A stretch of DNA of 64,000 bases from an uncultured Clostridia bacterium. GTDB lineage: Bacteria > Bacillota > Clostridia > Christensenellales > Aristaeellaceae. The position numbers were made by a program, and so were the translations under genes. The notes below the pieces were generated by a model. It was given only the letters and a program-made list of their open reading frames with translations, did not search any database and was not told the origin of the DNA. The stretch lies in the NCBI GenBank assembly GCA_937894675.1, contig CALCQO010000024.1, forward strand, positions 1 through 64,000, written 5' to 3'. Below are positions 16,552 to 24,513 of this stretch, piece by piece (position 1 is the first letter of the stretch; each line of letters opens with the position of its first letter).

Positions 16552-17744
16552 AAAATTCATTCAAGCATAGGATGGACACAACCCTTTCTGACCTGTCCTG
16601 GAGAAAAGCGGATACCCAGGAAACACTCGGGATGATGAAAGGAGAAATACACGTGAAAAAGCGCATAACCTTTGGTATGGCGGTAGCTATTGCTCTCTTG
16701 TTAGCCACCATGGCGTTTGCCGTTGCTGAAATCATCCGTTTCAGCGTAAAGGATTATCAGAAATTGGAGGGGGAAGCACAGCAGCATATTACGACCATTG
16801 GACAGGACATGAAAACAAAGGATGTTACCATTCATTTAACCGATGCCGTCTTTAACGGGCAGGAACTGTACGTTACCTTTGAGGCAGAGCCTGTTTCCGG
16901 CGAACCGGTGTACCTGGTGCCCTTCTTAACAGCTTCAAGCGAGGGGAACGCCTTACAACCCCATGTGTTTGGCAGCCGCGGCATGGAGTTTCACCGGGGG
17001 TTCTGGGTGCCGGAAAAGATAGATAGCGGTACACAAGGTAAATATGCCTTTGATGTGCGCTTGAATCAGGCCGTTCACGAGCCTGTGGAATGGGAATTAC
17101 GCTTTGCGGAGTTAAAACCGCTGTGGCCGACGGTGGAGGATACCTCCGGCTATTCAGATGACAGCGATAACAGCATTGATTACGAAGTGTGGGAAAAGCA
17201 GTTCGCGACGGCGTATCAGAATAAACAAATCATGCTGGTACATGGAAACAGCATCATGATGTTTGAAGAGTTGTTGCCAGAAGGGGACGATTTAGCAAAG
17301 CGCTTGGTCGCTTCCGGAGCCTTTGAAGAAAATGGGCAGCTGAAAGCGGCATGGACAAGCCCCAAAGTGGAAACATTGACCCATGTCGCTGGGCAAACAA
17401 TTCAGGAAGATGGCTTTCATGTGGCGGTAGACAAACTGGATGTTTCCTTCATGAGCATTGACTATCGCTTTACCGTTACTGTAACGGATGAAGCCAAGGG
17501 TTTGTCCTTGATAAAGGAGGATGGCTTCCCGATTTTCTACGATATTACGGCGGAAGGTACGCAGCTGCGCTATGTAGAAACAGAAGAAAAGGTATCAAAA
17601 GACACGAACAGCGTAACGTACAGCGGCGTGGTGAACTATAGCGGCGAAGCCCCTGCCAGCGTGCAGTTGAAGCCCTATGTATACAACCAGGAAGGAAACA
17701 AAGACTATCTTGACCATGGCGCGTTCAGCATCAACATCCGGTAA
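16548..17744 (+). CDS. DUF4179-type membrane protein, putative anti-sigma factor
   Basis: The 398-residue protein has a short cytoplasmic N-terminus (about 40 residues), one membrane segment (FGMAVAIALLLATMAFAVAE, about 44-63), and a large outside domain with beta-rich DUF4179-like sequence (VTIHLTDAVFNGQELYVTFEAE; later a second related domain). Translational overlap with the ECF sigma gene supports a role as its sensor/anti-sigma factor. A start at 16653 with its own GGAGAAATACACGTG context could give a shorter product beginning at the membrane segment, but that would lose the sigma-binding end. Confidence 0.82.
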   Translation: MKNSFKHRMDTTLSDLSWRKADTQETLGMMKGEIHVKKRITFGMAVAIALLLATMAFAVAEIIRFSVKDYQKLEGEAQQHITTIGQDMKTKDVTIHLTDAVFNGQELYVTFEAEPVSGEPVYLVPFLTASSEGNALQPHVFGSRGMEFHRGFWVPEKIDSGTQGKYAFDVRLNQAVHEPVEWELRFAELKPLWPTVEDTSGYSDDSDNSIDYEVWEKQFATAYQNKQIMLVHGNSIMMFEELLPEGDDLAKRLVASGAFEENGQLKAAWTSPKVETLTHVAGQTIQEDGFHVAVDKLDVSFMSIDYRFTVTVTDEAKGLSLIKEDGFPIFYDITAEGTQLRYVETEEKVSKDTNSVTYSGVVNYSGEAPASVQLKPYVYNQEGNKDYLDHGAFSINIR

Positions 17745-17784
17745 AGACTGCTTGACGTAACAAATACAATGCTCAGGAGGAACC

Positions 17785-17981
17785 ATGAAGAGGAAGGCTC
17801 TGCGCTCTCTAATTTATCGCCGGTACTTTGCTTAAGTCCTGTTATGGCAGTAGTTCGTCCGGGGATGATACCTTATTCCAAGACCGCAACAAAACAGGCA
17901 GAGTTCTTCCTGACATCCACAGGCGCCCTGGCTTTCCAGATGGAAGGCCAGGCGTCTGCCTGGGAGGGAGTAATAGGATAA
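17785..17981 (+). pseudogene. probable decayed lipoprotein gene
   Basis: After the anti-sigma gene an excellent ribosome binding site (AGGAGG, 17776-17781) precedes an ATG that opens only 16 codons (MKRKALRSLIYRRYFA). The neighbouring frames carry what looks like the continuation: LSPVLCLSPV (signal-like) in one, CYGSSSSGDDTLFQD (lipobox-like) in another, then TKQAEFFLTSTGALAFQMEG in the first again. Joining them would need at least three frame changes. I read it as a broken lipoprotein gene. The rest of the gap to 18130 holds no gene I can support; the dxs promoter follows. Confidence 0.35.
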
Positions 17982-18130
17982 ACATAAGGGAAAGTCTTGC
18001 ATCTGTACACCGCCTTACCAATGAATCCGCCGCCATCAGCGTCACGCGGCCGGGGGCGCGCAGCTGTCCGGACAGGCAAACATTGGATAATTTCCTTGCC
18101 AAACAGGGAGAAAATGCGTAAGCGGCGCAT

Positions 18131-18159
18131 TTGTCACCCCCTTTGGGGTATGCTATAAT
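18131..18159 (+). promoter_or_regulatory. promoter of dxs
   Basis: TTGTCA (18131-18136) and TATAAT (18154-18159) are 17 bp apart, with TG one base before the -10 (extended -10). Confidence 0.82.
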
Positions 18160-18192
18160 ATCCTTTGATATTTCTTTGGTTAGGAGAGGGAC

Positions 18193-20073
18193 ATGGACCT
18201 TCAGCAGATCAATTCACCCGAGGATGTAAAGCGCCTGACGCCCCGGGAGGTGCAGGCGCTTTTGCCGCTGCTGCGCCAGCGCATCACCCAGGTGGTGTCG
18301 CAAAACGGCGGGCATCTGGCCAGCAACCTGGGCGTGGTGGAATTGAGCGTGGCGCTGCACCGCGTGTTTGACGCGCCGGAGGATAAAATCATATTCGACG
18401 TGGGGCACCAGTGCTACGCCCACAAGCTGCTGACCGGCCGGGGCGAGCGCTTTGAAACCCTGCGCACCTTCTGCGGCATCAGCGGCTTTCCCAAGTGCGA
18501 GGAGAGCGAGTACGACGCCTACGAAACAGGGCACGCTTCCACCGCCCTGTCCGCGGCGCTGGGCATGGCCCGGGCGCGGGATCTGCAGGGCGGCAAGGGG
18601 CATGTGATTGCCGTGGTGGGCGACGGCGCCTTCACCGGCGGCATGTGCTACGAAGCCCTCAACGACGCGGGCAGCGACAAGACCCGCTTAATTGCCATCC
18701 TCAATGACAACCAGATGAGCATTTCCCCCAATGTGGGCGCGCTGAGCGGGTACCTGAACTACATGCGCACCAGCAAGGGCTGGCTGGACGCCAAGAAGGC
18801 CATCGCCCTGTTTTTGCGCAAGGTTCCCCTGGCGGGGGAATGGCTGTACGGCGCCATGCAGGGGCTGAAGAACCATATCCGCAACATTTTTATCCAGGAT
18901 ACCTTTTTTTCCGCCATGGGCTTTCGCTACATTGGCCCAATCGACGGCCAGGACGAGCCCCTGCTGGAAAAAATGCTGGCCCGGGCCAAGCGCCTGCAGG
19001 AGCCGGTGCTGCTGCATGTGGTTACCACCAAGGGATCGGGCTACGCCCCGGCGGAGGTAGCGCCCGACAAAATGCACGGCACCCCGCCCTTCCAGATTGA
19101 GAACGGCCAGCCCAAAAAGAAATCCTCTGCCCTGTCCTTTGGCGCGGCGGCGGGGGAAACCCTGGTGGAACTGGCGGAAAAGGACGAGCGCATCGTGGCG
19201 GTGGCCGCCGCCATGGCCGACAGCACCGGGCTGGGGGGCTTTCAGAAGCGTTTCCCCAAGCGGTTGTTTGATGTGGGCATCGCTGAGGAGCACGCCGTCA
19301 CCCTGGCGGCGGGCATGGCCCGGGGCGGCCTGCGCCCGGTGGTGGCCATCTATGATACCTTCATGCAGCGCGCCTGCGACCAGATGATAGTGGACGTCTG
19401 CCTGCAGAACCTGCCCGTTGTCTTTCTGATGGACAGGGCGGCCATCGGCGGCGAGGACGGCCCCACCCACCACGGGGTGTTCGGCAACGCCTGGCTGCGG
19501 CCCATCCCCAACCTGACACTGCTCTACCCCCGCAGCGCCCAGGAATTGGAGCACATGCTGCGCTTTGCCCTGAAGCATGACGGCCCTGTCGCCATCCGCT
19601 ACCCCAAGGCGGAGGGCAGGCGCCAGCCGGAGTATCCCTGCCTGGGCTTTACCCCCGGGCAATGGGAGGTGCTGGAGGAGGGCAGGGACTTTAGCCTGAT
19701 CGCCATGGGCACCATGGTGGACGAGGCCCTCACCATGCGGGACATGCTGAAAAAGGAAGGCTATGCCTGCGAGGTGGTCAACGCCTCCTCCCAGAAGCCT
19801 GTGGACAGGGAGTATCTCAAGCGCCTCACCGCCCGGGGCATCCCCTACGCGGTTTTGGAGGAGCAGCAGCTCATCGGCGGCCTGGGCGCGGGCATTGCCC
19901 AGCTGTGCGCCCAGCAGGGATGGAACCTGCCCCTGCGCCAGTTTGGCATAGAGGACGCCTTTGTCACCCACGGCAGCCATGACGAACTGCTCAAGCACCT
20001 GGGGCTGGACGCCGCCAGCATGGCGGATACCCTTGTGTCCCTGTTGAAAGGCCAGCATGAAGCGCAGGGCTGA
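18193..20073 (+). CDS. dxs: 1-deoxy-D-xylulose-5-phosphate synthase
   Basis: This 626-residue, full-length enzyme condenses pyruvate and glyceraldehyde 3-phosphate, the first step of the MEP isoprenoid pathway and a source for thiamine and pyridoxal. The thiamine-diphosphate motif GDGAFTGG...LNDNQMSI (about residues 144-177), the YETGHAST stretch, the GIAEEHAVTLAAGMA stretch with the catalytic Glu, and DRAAIGGEDGPTHHG are present. AGGAGAGGG precedes the ATG. The downstream tlyA start overlaps its last 17 nt, a gene pair seen often in Clostridia. Confidence 0.97.
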   Translation: MDLQQINSPEDVKRLTPREVQALLPLLRQRITQVVSQNGGHLASNLGVVELSVALHRVFDAPEDKIIFDVGHQCYAHKLLTGRGERFETLRTFCGISGFPKCEESEYDAYETGHASTALSAALGMARARDLQGGKGHVIAVVGDGAFTGGMCYEALNDAGSDKTRLIAILNDNQMSISPNVGALSGYLNYMRTSKGWLDAKKAIALFLRKVPLAGEWLYGAMQGLKNHIRNIFIQDTFFSAMGFRYIGPIDGQDEPLLEKMLARAKRLQEPVLLHVVTTKGSGYAPAEVAPDKMHGTPPFQIENGQPKKKSSALSFGAAAGETLVELAEKDERIVAVAAAMADSTGLGGFQKRFPKRLFDVGIAEEHAVTLAAGMARGGLRPVVAIYDTFMQRACDQMIVDVCLQNLPVVFLMDRAAIGGEDGPTHHGVFGNAWLRPIPNLTLLYPRSAQELEHMLRFALKHDGPVAIRYPKAEGRRQPEYPCLGFTPGQWEVLEEGRDFSLIAMGTMVDEALTMRDMLKKEGYACEVVNASSQKPVDREYLKRLTARGIPYAVLEEQQLIGGLGAGIAQLCAQQGWNLPLRQFGIEDAFVTHGSHDELLKHLGLDAASMADTLVSLLKGQHEAQG

Positions 20074-20854
20074 TGTGCACCTGGCCGCCCAGGGGCTTGC
20101 CCCCAGCCGGGAGAAGGCCCAGGCGCTGATTATGGCCGGGCGGGTTTACCTGCAGGAGGTCAAAATCCTCAAGCCCTCGGACATGGTGGAGGAAGAGGCT
20201 GTGCTGACCATCCGGGGCGAGGAGCAGCCCTTCGCCAGCCGGGGCGGGCACAAGCTGGAGAAGGCCATGGAGGCCTTCCAGGCGGATGTCCGCGGCCTTG
20301 TCTGCATGGACATCGGCGCCGCCGCCGGGGGCTTTACCGATGTGCTGCTGCGCCATGGCGCCAGGCATGTGTACGCGGTGGACGTGGGCTACGGCCAGAT
20401 GGACTGGGCTTTGCGCAATGACGCGCGGGTTACCGTGATGGAGCGCACCAACGCCCGGGGGCTGACCCCGGCGCAGGTGCCCCTTGGCCCCACCCTGACG
20501 GTGATGGACGTGTCTTTTATCTCCATCAAGCTCCTGCTGTCGGTATTGGCCGGCATCATGGGGGAGGAGGGGCGCTTTCTCACCCTCATCAAGCCCCAGT
20601 TCGAGGCCGGCCGCGGCCAGGTGGGCAAGCACGGCGTGGTGCGGGAAGCCGCCACCCACCAAAGGGTGCTGCGGGAGGTCTGCGATTTCTGCCTCACCAT
20701 GGGCTGGGGCGTGCGCGCCCTGAGCTTTTCGCCCATCAAAGGCCCCAAGGGCAATATTGAGTTTTTGGCCGATATCCGCTTTGGCACCCAGGACGCTGTG
20801 GGCGATGATATCGTAGTAGAAGTGGTGCGACAGGCCCACGACAGCCTGGACTGA
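20057..20854 (+). CDS. tlyA: TlyA-family 16S/23S rRNA 2'-O-methyltransferase
   Basis: The 265-residue protein has an N-terminal S4 RNA-binding domain (about residues 3-62) and a FtsJ-like methyltransferase domain with the SAM motif CMDIGAAAGGFTD (usually DIGASTGGFTD) and catalytic-type residues in SRGGHKLEKA, LTVMDVSFIS and TLIKPQFE. TlyA methylates ribose of cytidine in rRNA and affects capreomycin sensitivity in other bacteria. It overlaps dxs by 17 nt. Confidence 0.92.
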   Translation: MKRRADVHLAAQGLAPSREKAQALIMAGRVYLQEVKILKPSDMVEEEAVLTIRGEEQPFASRGGHKLEKAMEAFQADVRGLVCMDIGAAAGGFTDVLLRHGARHVYAVDVGYGQMDWALRNDARVTVMERTNARGLTPAQVPLGPTLTVMDVSFISIKLLLSVLAGIMGEEGRFLTLIKPQFEAGRGQVGKHGVVREAATHQRVLREVCDFCLTMGWGVRALSFSPIKGPKGNIEFLADIRFGTQDAVGDDIVVEVVRQAHDSLD

Positions 20855-20883
20855 GCAGGCATCAGAAAGGGAGGGACCCCTTC

Positions 20884-21447
20884 ATGAAGGATGAGAAACG
20901 AACCAGGAAGGAGCAGCTGCTGTCCAAGGAATTGGCGCAGCAGGTGCTGAACCTGGATTTAAGCCGCGAATTGACCGCCGAGCAGGTGGACACCCTGTTC
21001 CCCCCGCTGAACGCCTTCAACCAGATTGTGTACGATTTTGTCATCAAGTACCACAAGTACCTGTTCCGCTCCCGCTCCTACTTTGAAAAGTACACCTTCA
21101 CCATGGTGGAGGTGCATGTTTTGCAGGATATCGGCAATGCCCCGGGCATTACCGCCGGGGAATTGGCCGTCAAGTGGGACCGCACCGCCGCCTCCATGTC
21201 CCAGATTATCCGCAAGCTGGAGGGCCAGGGGCTGCTGAGCCGGGAGGCGGACGAGAAGGACAGGAAATATTTCCACCTGTTTTTAACCCCTGCCGGCCGC
21301 GAGGTGGACGATGCCCACCGCCGCTTTGACATCCGCTCCATCATCGGCACCAACCAGAAGCTGCTGGAGCAGTTCACGGTAGAGGAAATCCTCTCCTGCC
21401 GGGATGTTTTGGCGGCGTATGGGGAGTTGATTGATCAGGAAAAGTAG
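20884..21447 (+). CDS. MarR-family transcriptional regulator
   Basis: The 187-residue protein has a long N-terminal extension (about 60 residues) and a winged helix-turn-helix (VHVLQDIGNAPGITAGELAVKWDRTAASMSQIIRKLEGQGLLSREADEKDRKYFHLFLTPAG). It starts 29 bp after tlyA, so it may be on the dxs transcript, but its targets are unknown. An AAAGGGAGGG sequence precedes the ATG. It ends directly at the edge of a 149-bp palindromic element. Confidence 0.9.
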   Translation: MKDEKRTRKEQLLSKELAQQVLNLDLSRELTAEQVDTLFPPLNAFNQIVYDFVIKYHKYLFRSRSYFEKYTFTMVEVHVLQDIGNAPGITAGELAVKWDRTAASMSQIIRKLEGQGLLSREADEKDRKYFHLFLTPAGREVDDAHRRFDIRSIIGTNQKLLEQFTVEEILSCRDVLAAYGELIDQEK

Positions 21448-21449
21448 GG

Positions 21450-21598
21450 GGAGCGCGCTTACAAATCCCGCAAACGCAGGTTCCGTTGGAACCCGCTTCC
21501 TTCGTCACGGGCGGGTGCCCGGCTCGGTCACTTACCTGTAGTAAGCTCCCTCGCCGTTCCCCTTCGTTCCTCGGCTTGCGGGTTTTTGAACGCGCTCC
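21450..21598. repeat. 149-bp imperfect palindrome, MITE-like or long hairpin
   Basis: The ends (21450-21476 and 21572-21598) form an imperfect 27-bp inverted repeat, GGAGCGCG and CCCGCAA being the best-conserved blocks. Inside are smaller hairpins, for example CTTAC/GTAAG with a 5-nt loop. It begins 3 bp after the marR stop and could act as terminator or be a non-autonomous mobile element. Confidence 0.6.
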
Positions 21599-21668
21599 TG
21601 GGGCGAGCTTGATTATTAGGAAATGGCGAAACGCCGATGGAGGGAGATTTGTAGACAGGGTGGAACCA

Positions 21669-22043
21669 ATGCAGATGAAAATTTTGGGGAAGAAGAACGA
21701 CATTGCGCTGATTCCAGCTGATGGGGTAATTATCCGGGATGTCCAGACAGCGCTGGATTTGATTGCCACGGTGCAGTATGAAACCCACTGCGACAAACTG
21801 ATTCTGGATAAATCAAGCCTGGTGGAAGATTTCTTTGTTCTCAGCACCGGCATCGCGGGCGACATTTTGCAGAAGTTTATCAACTACCGGAAAAGGGTTG
21901 CCATTGTGGGGGATTATTCTGCCTATACCAGCAAGCCTTTGAAAGACTTTATCCGGGAAAGCAACCGGGGGAACAGCATTTATTTTGTGGACAGTCTGGA
22001 GGAAGCGCTGCTGAAGTTGGATGAGCCGGGCAGAGAAATGTGA
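21669..22043 (+). CDS. DUF4180-family protein
   Basis: The 124-residue protein (from the ATG at 21669, with AGGGTGG upstream) matches DUF4180: KILGKKNDIALIPADGVIIRDVQTALDLIATVQYE near the start, LDKSSLVEDFFVLSTGIAGDILQKFINYR in the middle and an IYFVDSLEEAL end. The function is unknown. The fold resembles STAS-like or SpoIIAA-like small domains, which is inference. A longer frame to 21486 runs through the palindromic element and is not credible. A terminator follows 22 bp after the stop. Confidence 0.82.
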   Translation: MQMKILGKKNDIALIPADGVIIRDVQTALDLIATVQYETHCDKLILDKSSLVEDFFVLSTGIAGDILQKFINYRKRVAIVGDYSAYTSKPLKDFIRESNRGNSIYFVDSLEEALLKLDEPGREM

Positions 22044-22064
22044 TTCGTTATTTAGTGGATAGTA

Positions 22065-22094
22065 AAACGCCGCGGGAGAAATCCGGCGGCGTTT
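22065..22094 (+). terminator. intrinsic terminator
   Basis: 9-bp stem AAACGCCGC / GCGGCGTTT with a 12-nt loop, just after the DUF4180 gene; the T-run is short. Confidence 0.65.
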
Positions 22095-22142
22095 GGGTTA
22101 TTGGTTTTTAGTGCGTTATCTTTTGGGTGGGGTAGAGTCCAT

Positions 22143-22343
22143 CGCAAAATTCGCTTCGCTGTTTTGCTTGCGTTTGTCTAATGGGGCTTTGCCCCAAACC
22201 CCACCAAAGGGGGTGACTTCCACAATTCAGCATGGTCGTCCCCAGCCTCCCGATGGTCGGCCGGGTACTCCCTGCTTCATTGGACTTCCATTCGCCTTCA
22301 TCCGCCACTGGCGGCGGCTCATTCCGTCCCTTTGGAATCCGCA
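22143..22343 (+). repeat. dispersed three-hairpin intergenic repeat, copy C, interrupted
   Basis: Contains the first two hairpins of the family (CGCAAAATTCGCTTCGCTG..., GGGGC/GCCCC) and the left arm of the third (CCAAAGGGGG, 22204-22213). The right arm (CCCTTTGG) and GGAATCCGCA tail appear only after a 110-bp insertion. The element fills most of the 307-bp gap between the convergent DUF4180 and MalY genes. Confidence 0.78.
22218..22327. other. insertion inside intergenic repeat copy C
   Basis: About 110 bp absent from copies A, B and D sit exactly in the loop of the third hairpin. TTCC occurs at both edges (22218-22221 and 22322-22325), which could be a short target duplication. The insert contains a small hairpin (CGCCactGGCG) and no coding potential. 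Confidence 0.5.
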
Positions 22344-22350
22344 ATAGGGG

Positions 22351-23538
22351 TTACATTCCGTAGCGTTCTTTGAGGCCCTGCTTCAGCCTCGCCAGGTTTT
22401 CCTTCAGTTTGGCGGCGGGCAGGCCCACATTCAGGCGGAAGTGTTTTTCGCCGCCGGGGCCGAAGAAGTTGCCGTCGGACACGAAGAAGTCGCAATCCGT
22501 CATAAACTGGAAGAACTCCTCATGCGCAACGCCCATCCCCGAAAAGTCCACCCACACCAGGAAGCTGGCGTCAGGCGCCATGGCCTGAATCCTGGGCGCG
22601 TAGGGGGCAAAGAAGTCCAGCACCGTTTTGTGGTTCTCCGCGATTACCCGGGTTACCGCGTCCCGCCAGGGCAGCGCGTCCCGGTAGGCGGCGGCGGTGC
22701 CCACCATGCCCATCACATTGGCCCGCTCGATGCCCGCGTACAGGTTATCCCTTTCATACGCGTCCCGCAGTTCCTTGTCCTTGATGAACACATTGGCGCA
22801 TTGCAGCGCCTGGATATTGAATGTCTTGCCCGCCGAGGTGCACAGGATGGCCTTGCCGGCATACTCGCTTACCGTATTGAACACCGTATGCGCGTGCCCG
22901 TCCATCACGATATCGCTATGGATTTCGTCCGACGCCACATGCACCTGGTACTTTTCGCAGATATCGGCCAGCCGGGTCAGCTCCTCCCTCGTCCACACCC
23001 GTCCTGAGGGGTTATGGGGGCTGCACAGCAGAAAGAGTTTGTTATTCTCCTCCCTGCACAGCTGCTCGAAGCAGGCAAAGTCAATCTCCAGCCGATTGTT
23101 CACCACCCGCATCGGGCAGATGGCGGCCTTGCGCCCCTGGCCTTCCGTTACGTCAAAGAAGGGGCCGTAGATGGGGGTCAGCAGAATCACGCCCTCCCCG
23201 GGCTTGGTCAGCGTGCGCACGGCGGAAGCCAGGGCGGGCACCACCCCGGGGGTGGTGAAGATCCATTCCTTCTGCGCCTGGTAGCCATGTTCCTTCTGAT
23301 AAAAGTCAACCACCGCGCCCAGGTAGTCATTGGTGGGGCGGGAGTAGCCCAGCAGTTCCATGGCGGGGTACTTTTCCAGCGCCGCCACGATTTCCGGGGC
23401 GGTCATAAAGTCCATATCCGCCACCGTCATGGGCACTACGCCCTCTTTCACATCGGGCTTGCGGGCAAGCATCTGCACCCATTTGCTGGCCTTGGTGCGT
23501 TTTCGGTCGTAATAGGAAGTAAAGTCGTATGCGCTCAT
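22351..23538 (-). CDS. MalY/PatB-family PLP aminotransferase, probable cystathionine beta-lyase
   Basis: The 395-residue protein is a fold-type I PLP enzyme of the MalY/PatB group: SYYDRKRTKASKW at the start, MTVADMDFMTAPEIVAAL, LCSPHNPSGRVW, the ASDEIHSDI stretch and the PLP-lysine in SAGKTFNIQAL. These enzymes split C-S bonds of cystathionine or cystine, giving ammonia, pyruvate and a thiol. The ATG at 23538 has AGAGGAT upstream and overlaps the stop of the previous gene by 4 nt (ATGA). It is the third gene of a likely cyst(e)ine-use operon. Confidence 0.9.
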   Translation of the reverse strand: MSAYDFTSYYDRKRTKASKWVQMLARKPDVKEGVVPMTVADMDFMTAPEIVAALEKYPAMELLGYSRPTNDYLGAVVDFYQKEHGYQAQKEWIFTTPGVVPALASAVRTLTKPGEGVILLTPIYGPFFDVTEGQGRKAAICPMRVVNNRLEIDFACFEQLCREENNKLFLLCSPHNPSGRVWTREELTRLADICEKYQVHVASDEIHSDIVMDGHAHTVFNTVSEYAGKAILCTSAGKTFNIQALQCANVFIKDKELRDAYERDNLYAGIERANVMGMVGTAAAYRDALPWRDAVTRVIAENHKTVLDFFAPYAPRIQAMAPDASFLVWVDFSGMGVAHEEFFQFMTDCDFFVSDGNFFGPGGEKHFRLNVGLPAAKLKENLARLKQGLKERYGM

Positions 23539-24512
23539 GATATCCTCTCTTGCTGCCGGGCGAGCCCGGCTGCCATGTCCCGTTGCTGCTGCGTCCATCC
23601 CATGATACCACCGGTATGGACGAACAGGATGTTTTCTTTGTCTTGCAGGATGCCGTGATCCATTTCCTCCAGCATCCCCAGGAAGGCTTTGCCCGTATAG
23701 CAGGGGTCCAGCACGATGCCTTCCAGCTGGGCGATGTCCATATACCGGGCGATCTCTTCCCGGGTTGCTTGGGCGTACCCCAGCCCCACATACCCATCCA
23801 GGATGGTGATGCTCTCCCTGCTGGTTTCGACCCCCATGCCTTTCAGAATCTCCTGGATCTGGCCCTGGAAGTGTCCGCTGTCGTTGGACACGGCGAAGCC
23901 CGCGATCAATTTTTCACCGCCGCTTTGGGCGTTGCCCTGCCACAGCCCGGCGTAGCTGCCGCCCGAGCCCACCGCGATGCACACGGCGTCAAAGGCCGTT
24001 TGGTTTGCCTTCTCCCAGGCGATGATTTCGTTCCACGCTTCCAGATACCCCAGGGCGCCGATGGGGGTGGAGGCGCCCACGGGGATCAGGTAGGGCTTTT
24101 TGCCCTCCCGCCGCAGGGCGTCGGCCACCTTTTCCATGGCGCCGGGGTATTCTTCCGTTTGGTCAATCAGGTGCACCTTGGCGCCCAGCATGGTATCCAG
24201 GAACAGGTTGCCCTCAAAGGCCTGGGCCTCCCCCCGCAGCACGGTGTGGCAGGCAAGCCCCAGGCGGGCGCAGGCGGCGCTGGTCGCCCGGCAGTGGTTG
24301 GACTGGATGCCGCCGCAGGTGACGACGGCATCGCAGCCCTGGCGGATGGCATCAGCCAGCACAAACTCCAGCTTGCGGATTTTGTTGCCCGAGTATTCCG
24401 TGCCCGAGTAATCATCCCGCTTGATGTGCAGGTTTTTGCCATGCGCTTCGCTCAGCCTTGGCATATGCTGGATGGGGGTAGGCAGGTTGCCCAGTAAAAT
24501 TCGATGGGTCAT
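23535..24512 (-). CDS. D-cysteine desulfhydrase / ACC deaminase-family PLP enzyme
   Basis: The 325-residue protein belongs to fold-type II PLP enzymes of the DcyD/ACC deaminase group: PTPIQHMPRLSE, KRDDYSG, PLP-lysine in SGNKIRKLEF, the CGGIQSNHCRAT stretch, and the phosphate loop VGSGGSYAGL. The presence of a C-S lyase gene next to it favours D-cysteine desulfhydrase (D-cysteine to pyruvate, sulfide and ammonia). It starts only 1 bp after the transporter stop and overlaps malY by 4 nt. Confidence 0.87.
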   Translation of the reverse strand: MTHRILLGNLPTPIQHMPRLSEAHGKNLHIKRDDYSGTEYSGNKIRKLEFVLADAIRQGCDAVVTCGGIQSNHCRATSAACARLGLACHTVLRGEAQAFEGNLFLDTMLGAKVHLIDQTEEYPGAMEKVADALRREGKKPYLIPVGASTPIGALGYLEAWNEIIAWEKANQTAFDAVCIAVGSGGSYAGLWQGNAQSGGEKLIAGFAVSNDSGHFQGQIQEILKGMGVETSRESITILDGYVGLGYAQATREEIARYMDIAQLEGIVLDPCYTGKAFLGMLEEMDHGILQDKENILFVHTGGIMGWTQQQRDMAAGLARQQERIS

Positions 24513-24513
24513 C

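Noticed and set aside
17873..18130. Minus-strand frame over the 17.8-18.1 kb gap (ends WKARAPVDVRKNSACFVAVLE)
   Set aside because: No ribosome binding site and no family. The plus strand in the same place fits a broken lipoprotein gene better, although a mobile-element scrap cannot be ruled out.
18688..20058. 456-codon open frame antisense to dxs
   Set aside because: Composition typical of an antisense shadow (His/Gln/Ala rich), no ribosome binding site, and the plus strand is unmistakably dxs.
21450..21598. Group II intron or tRNA-like element behind marR
   Set aside because: No domain V hairpin, no reverse transcriptase and no acceptor-stem pattern; only an imperfect palindrome is present.
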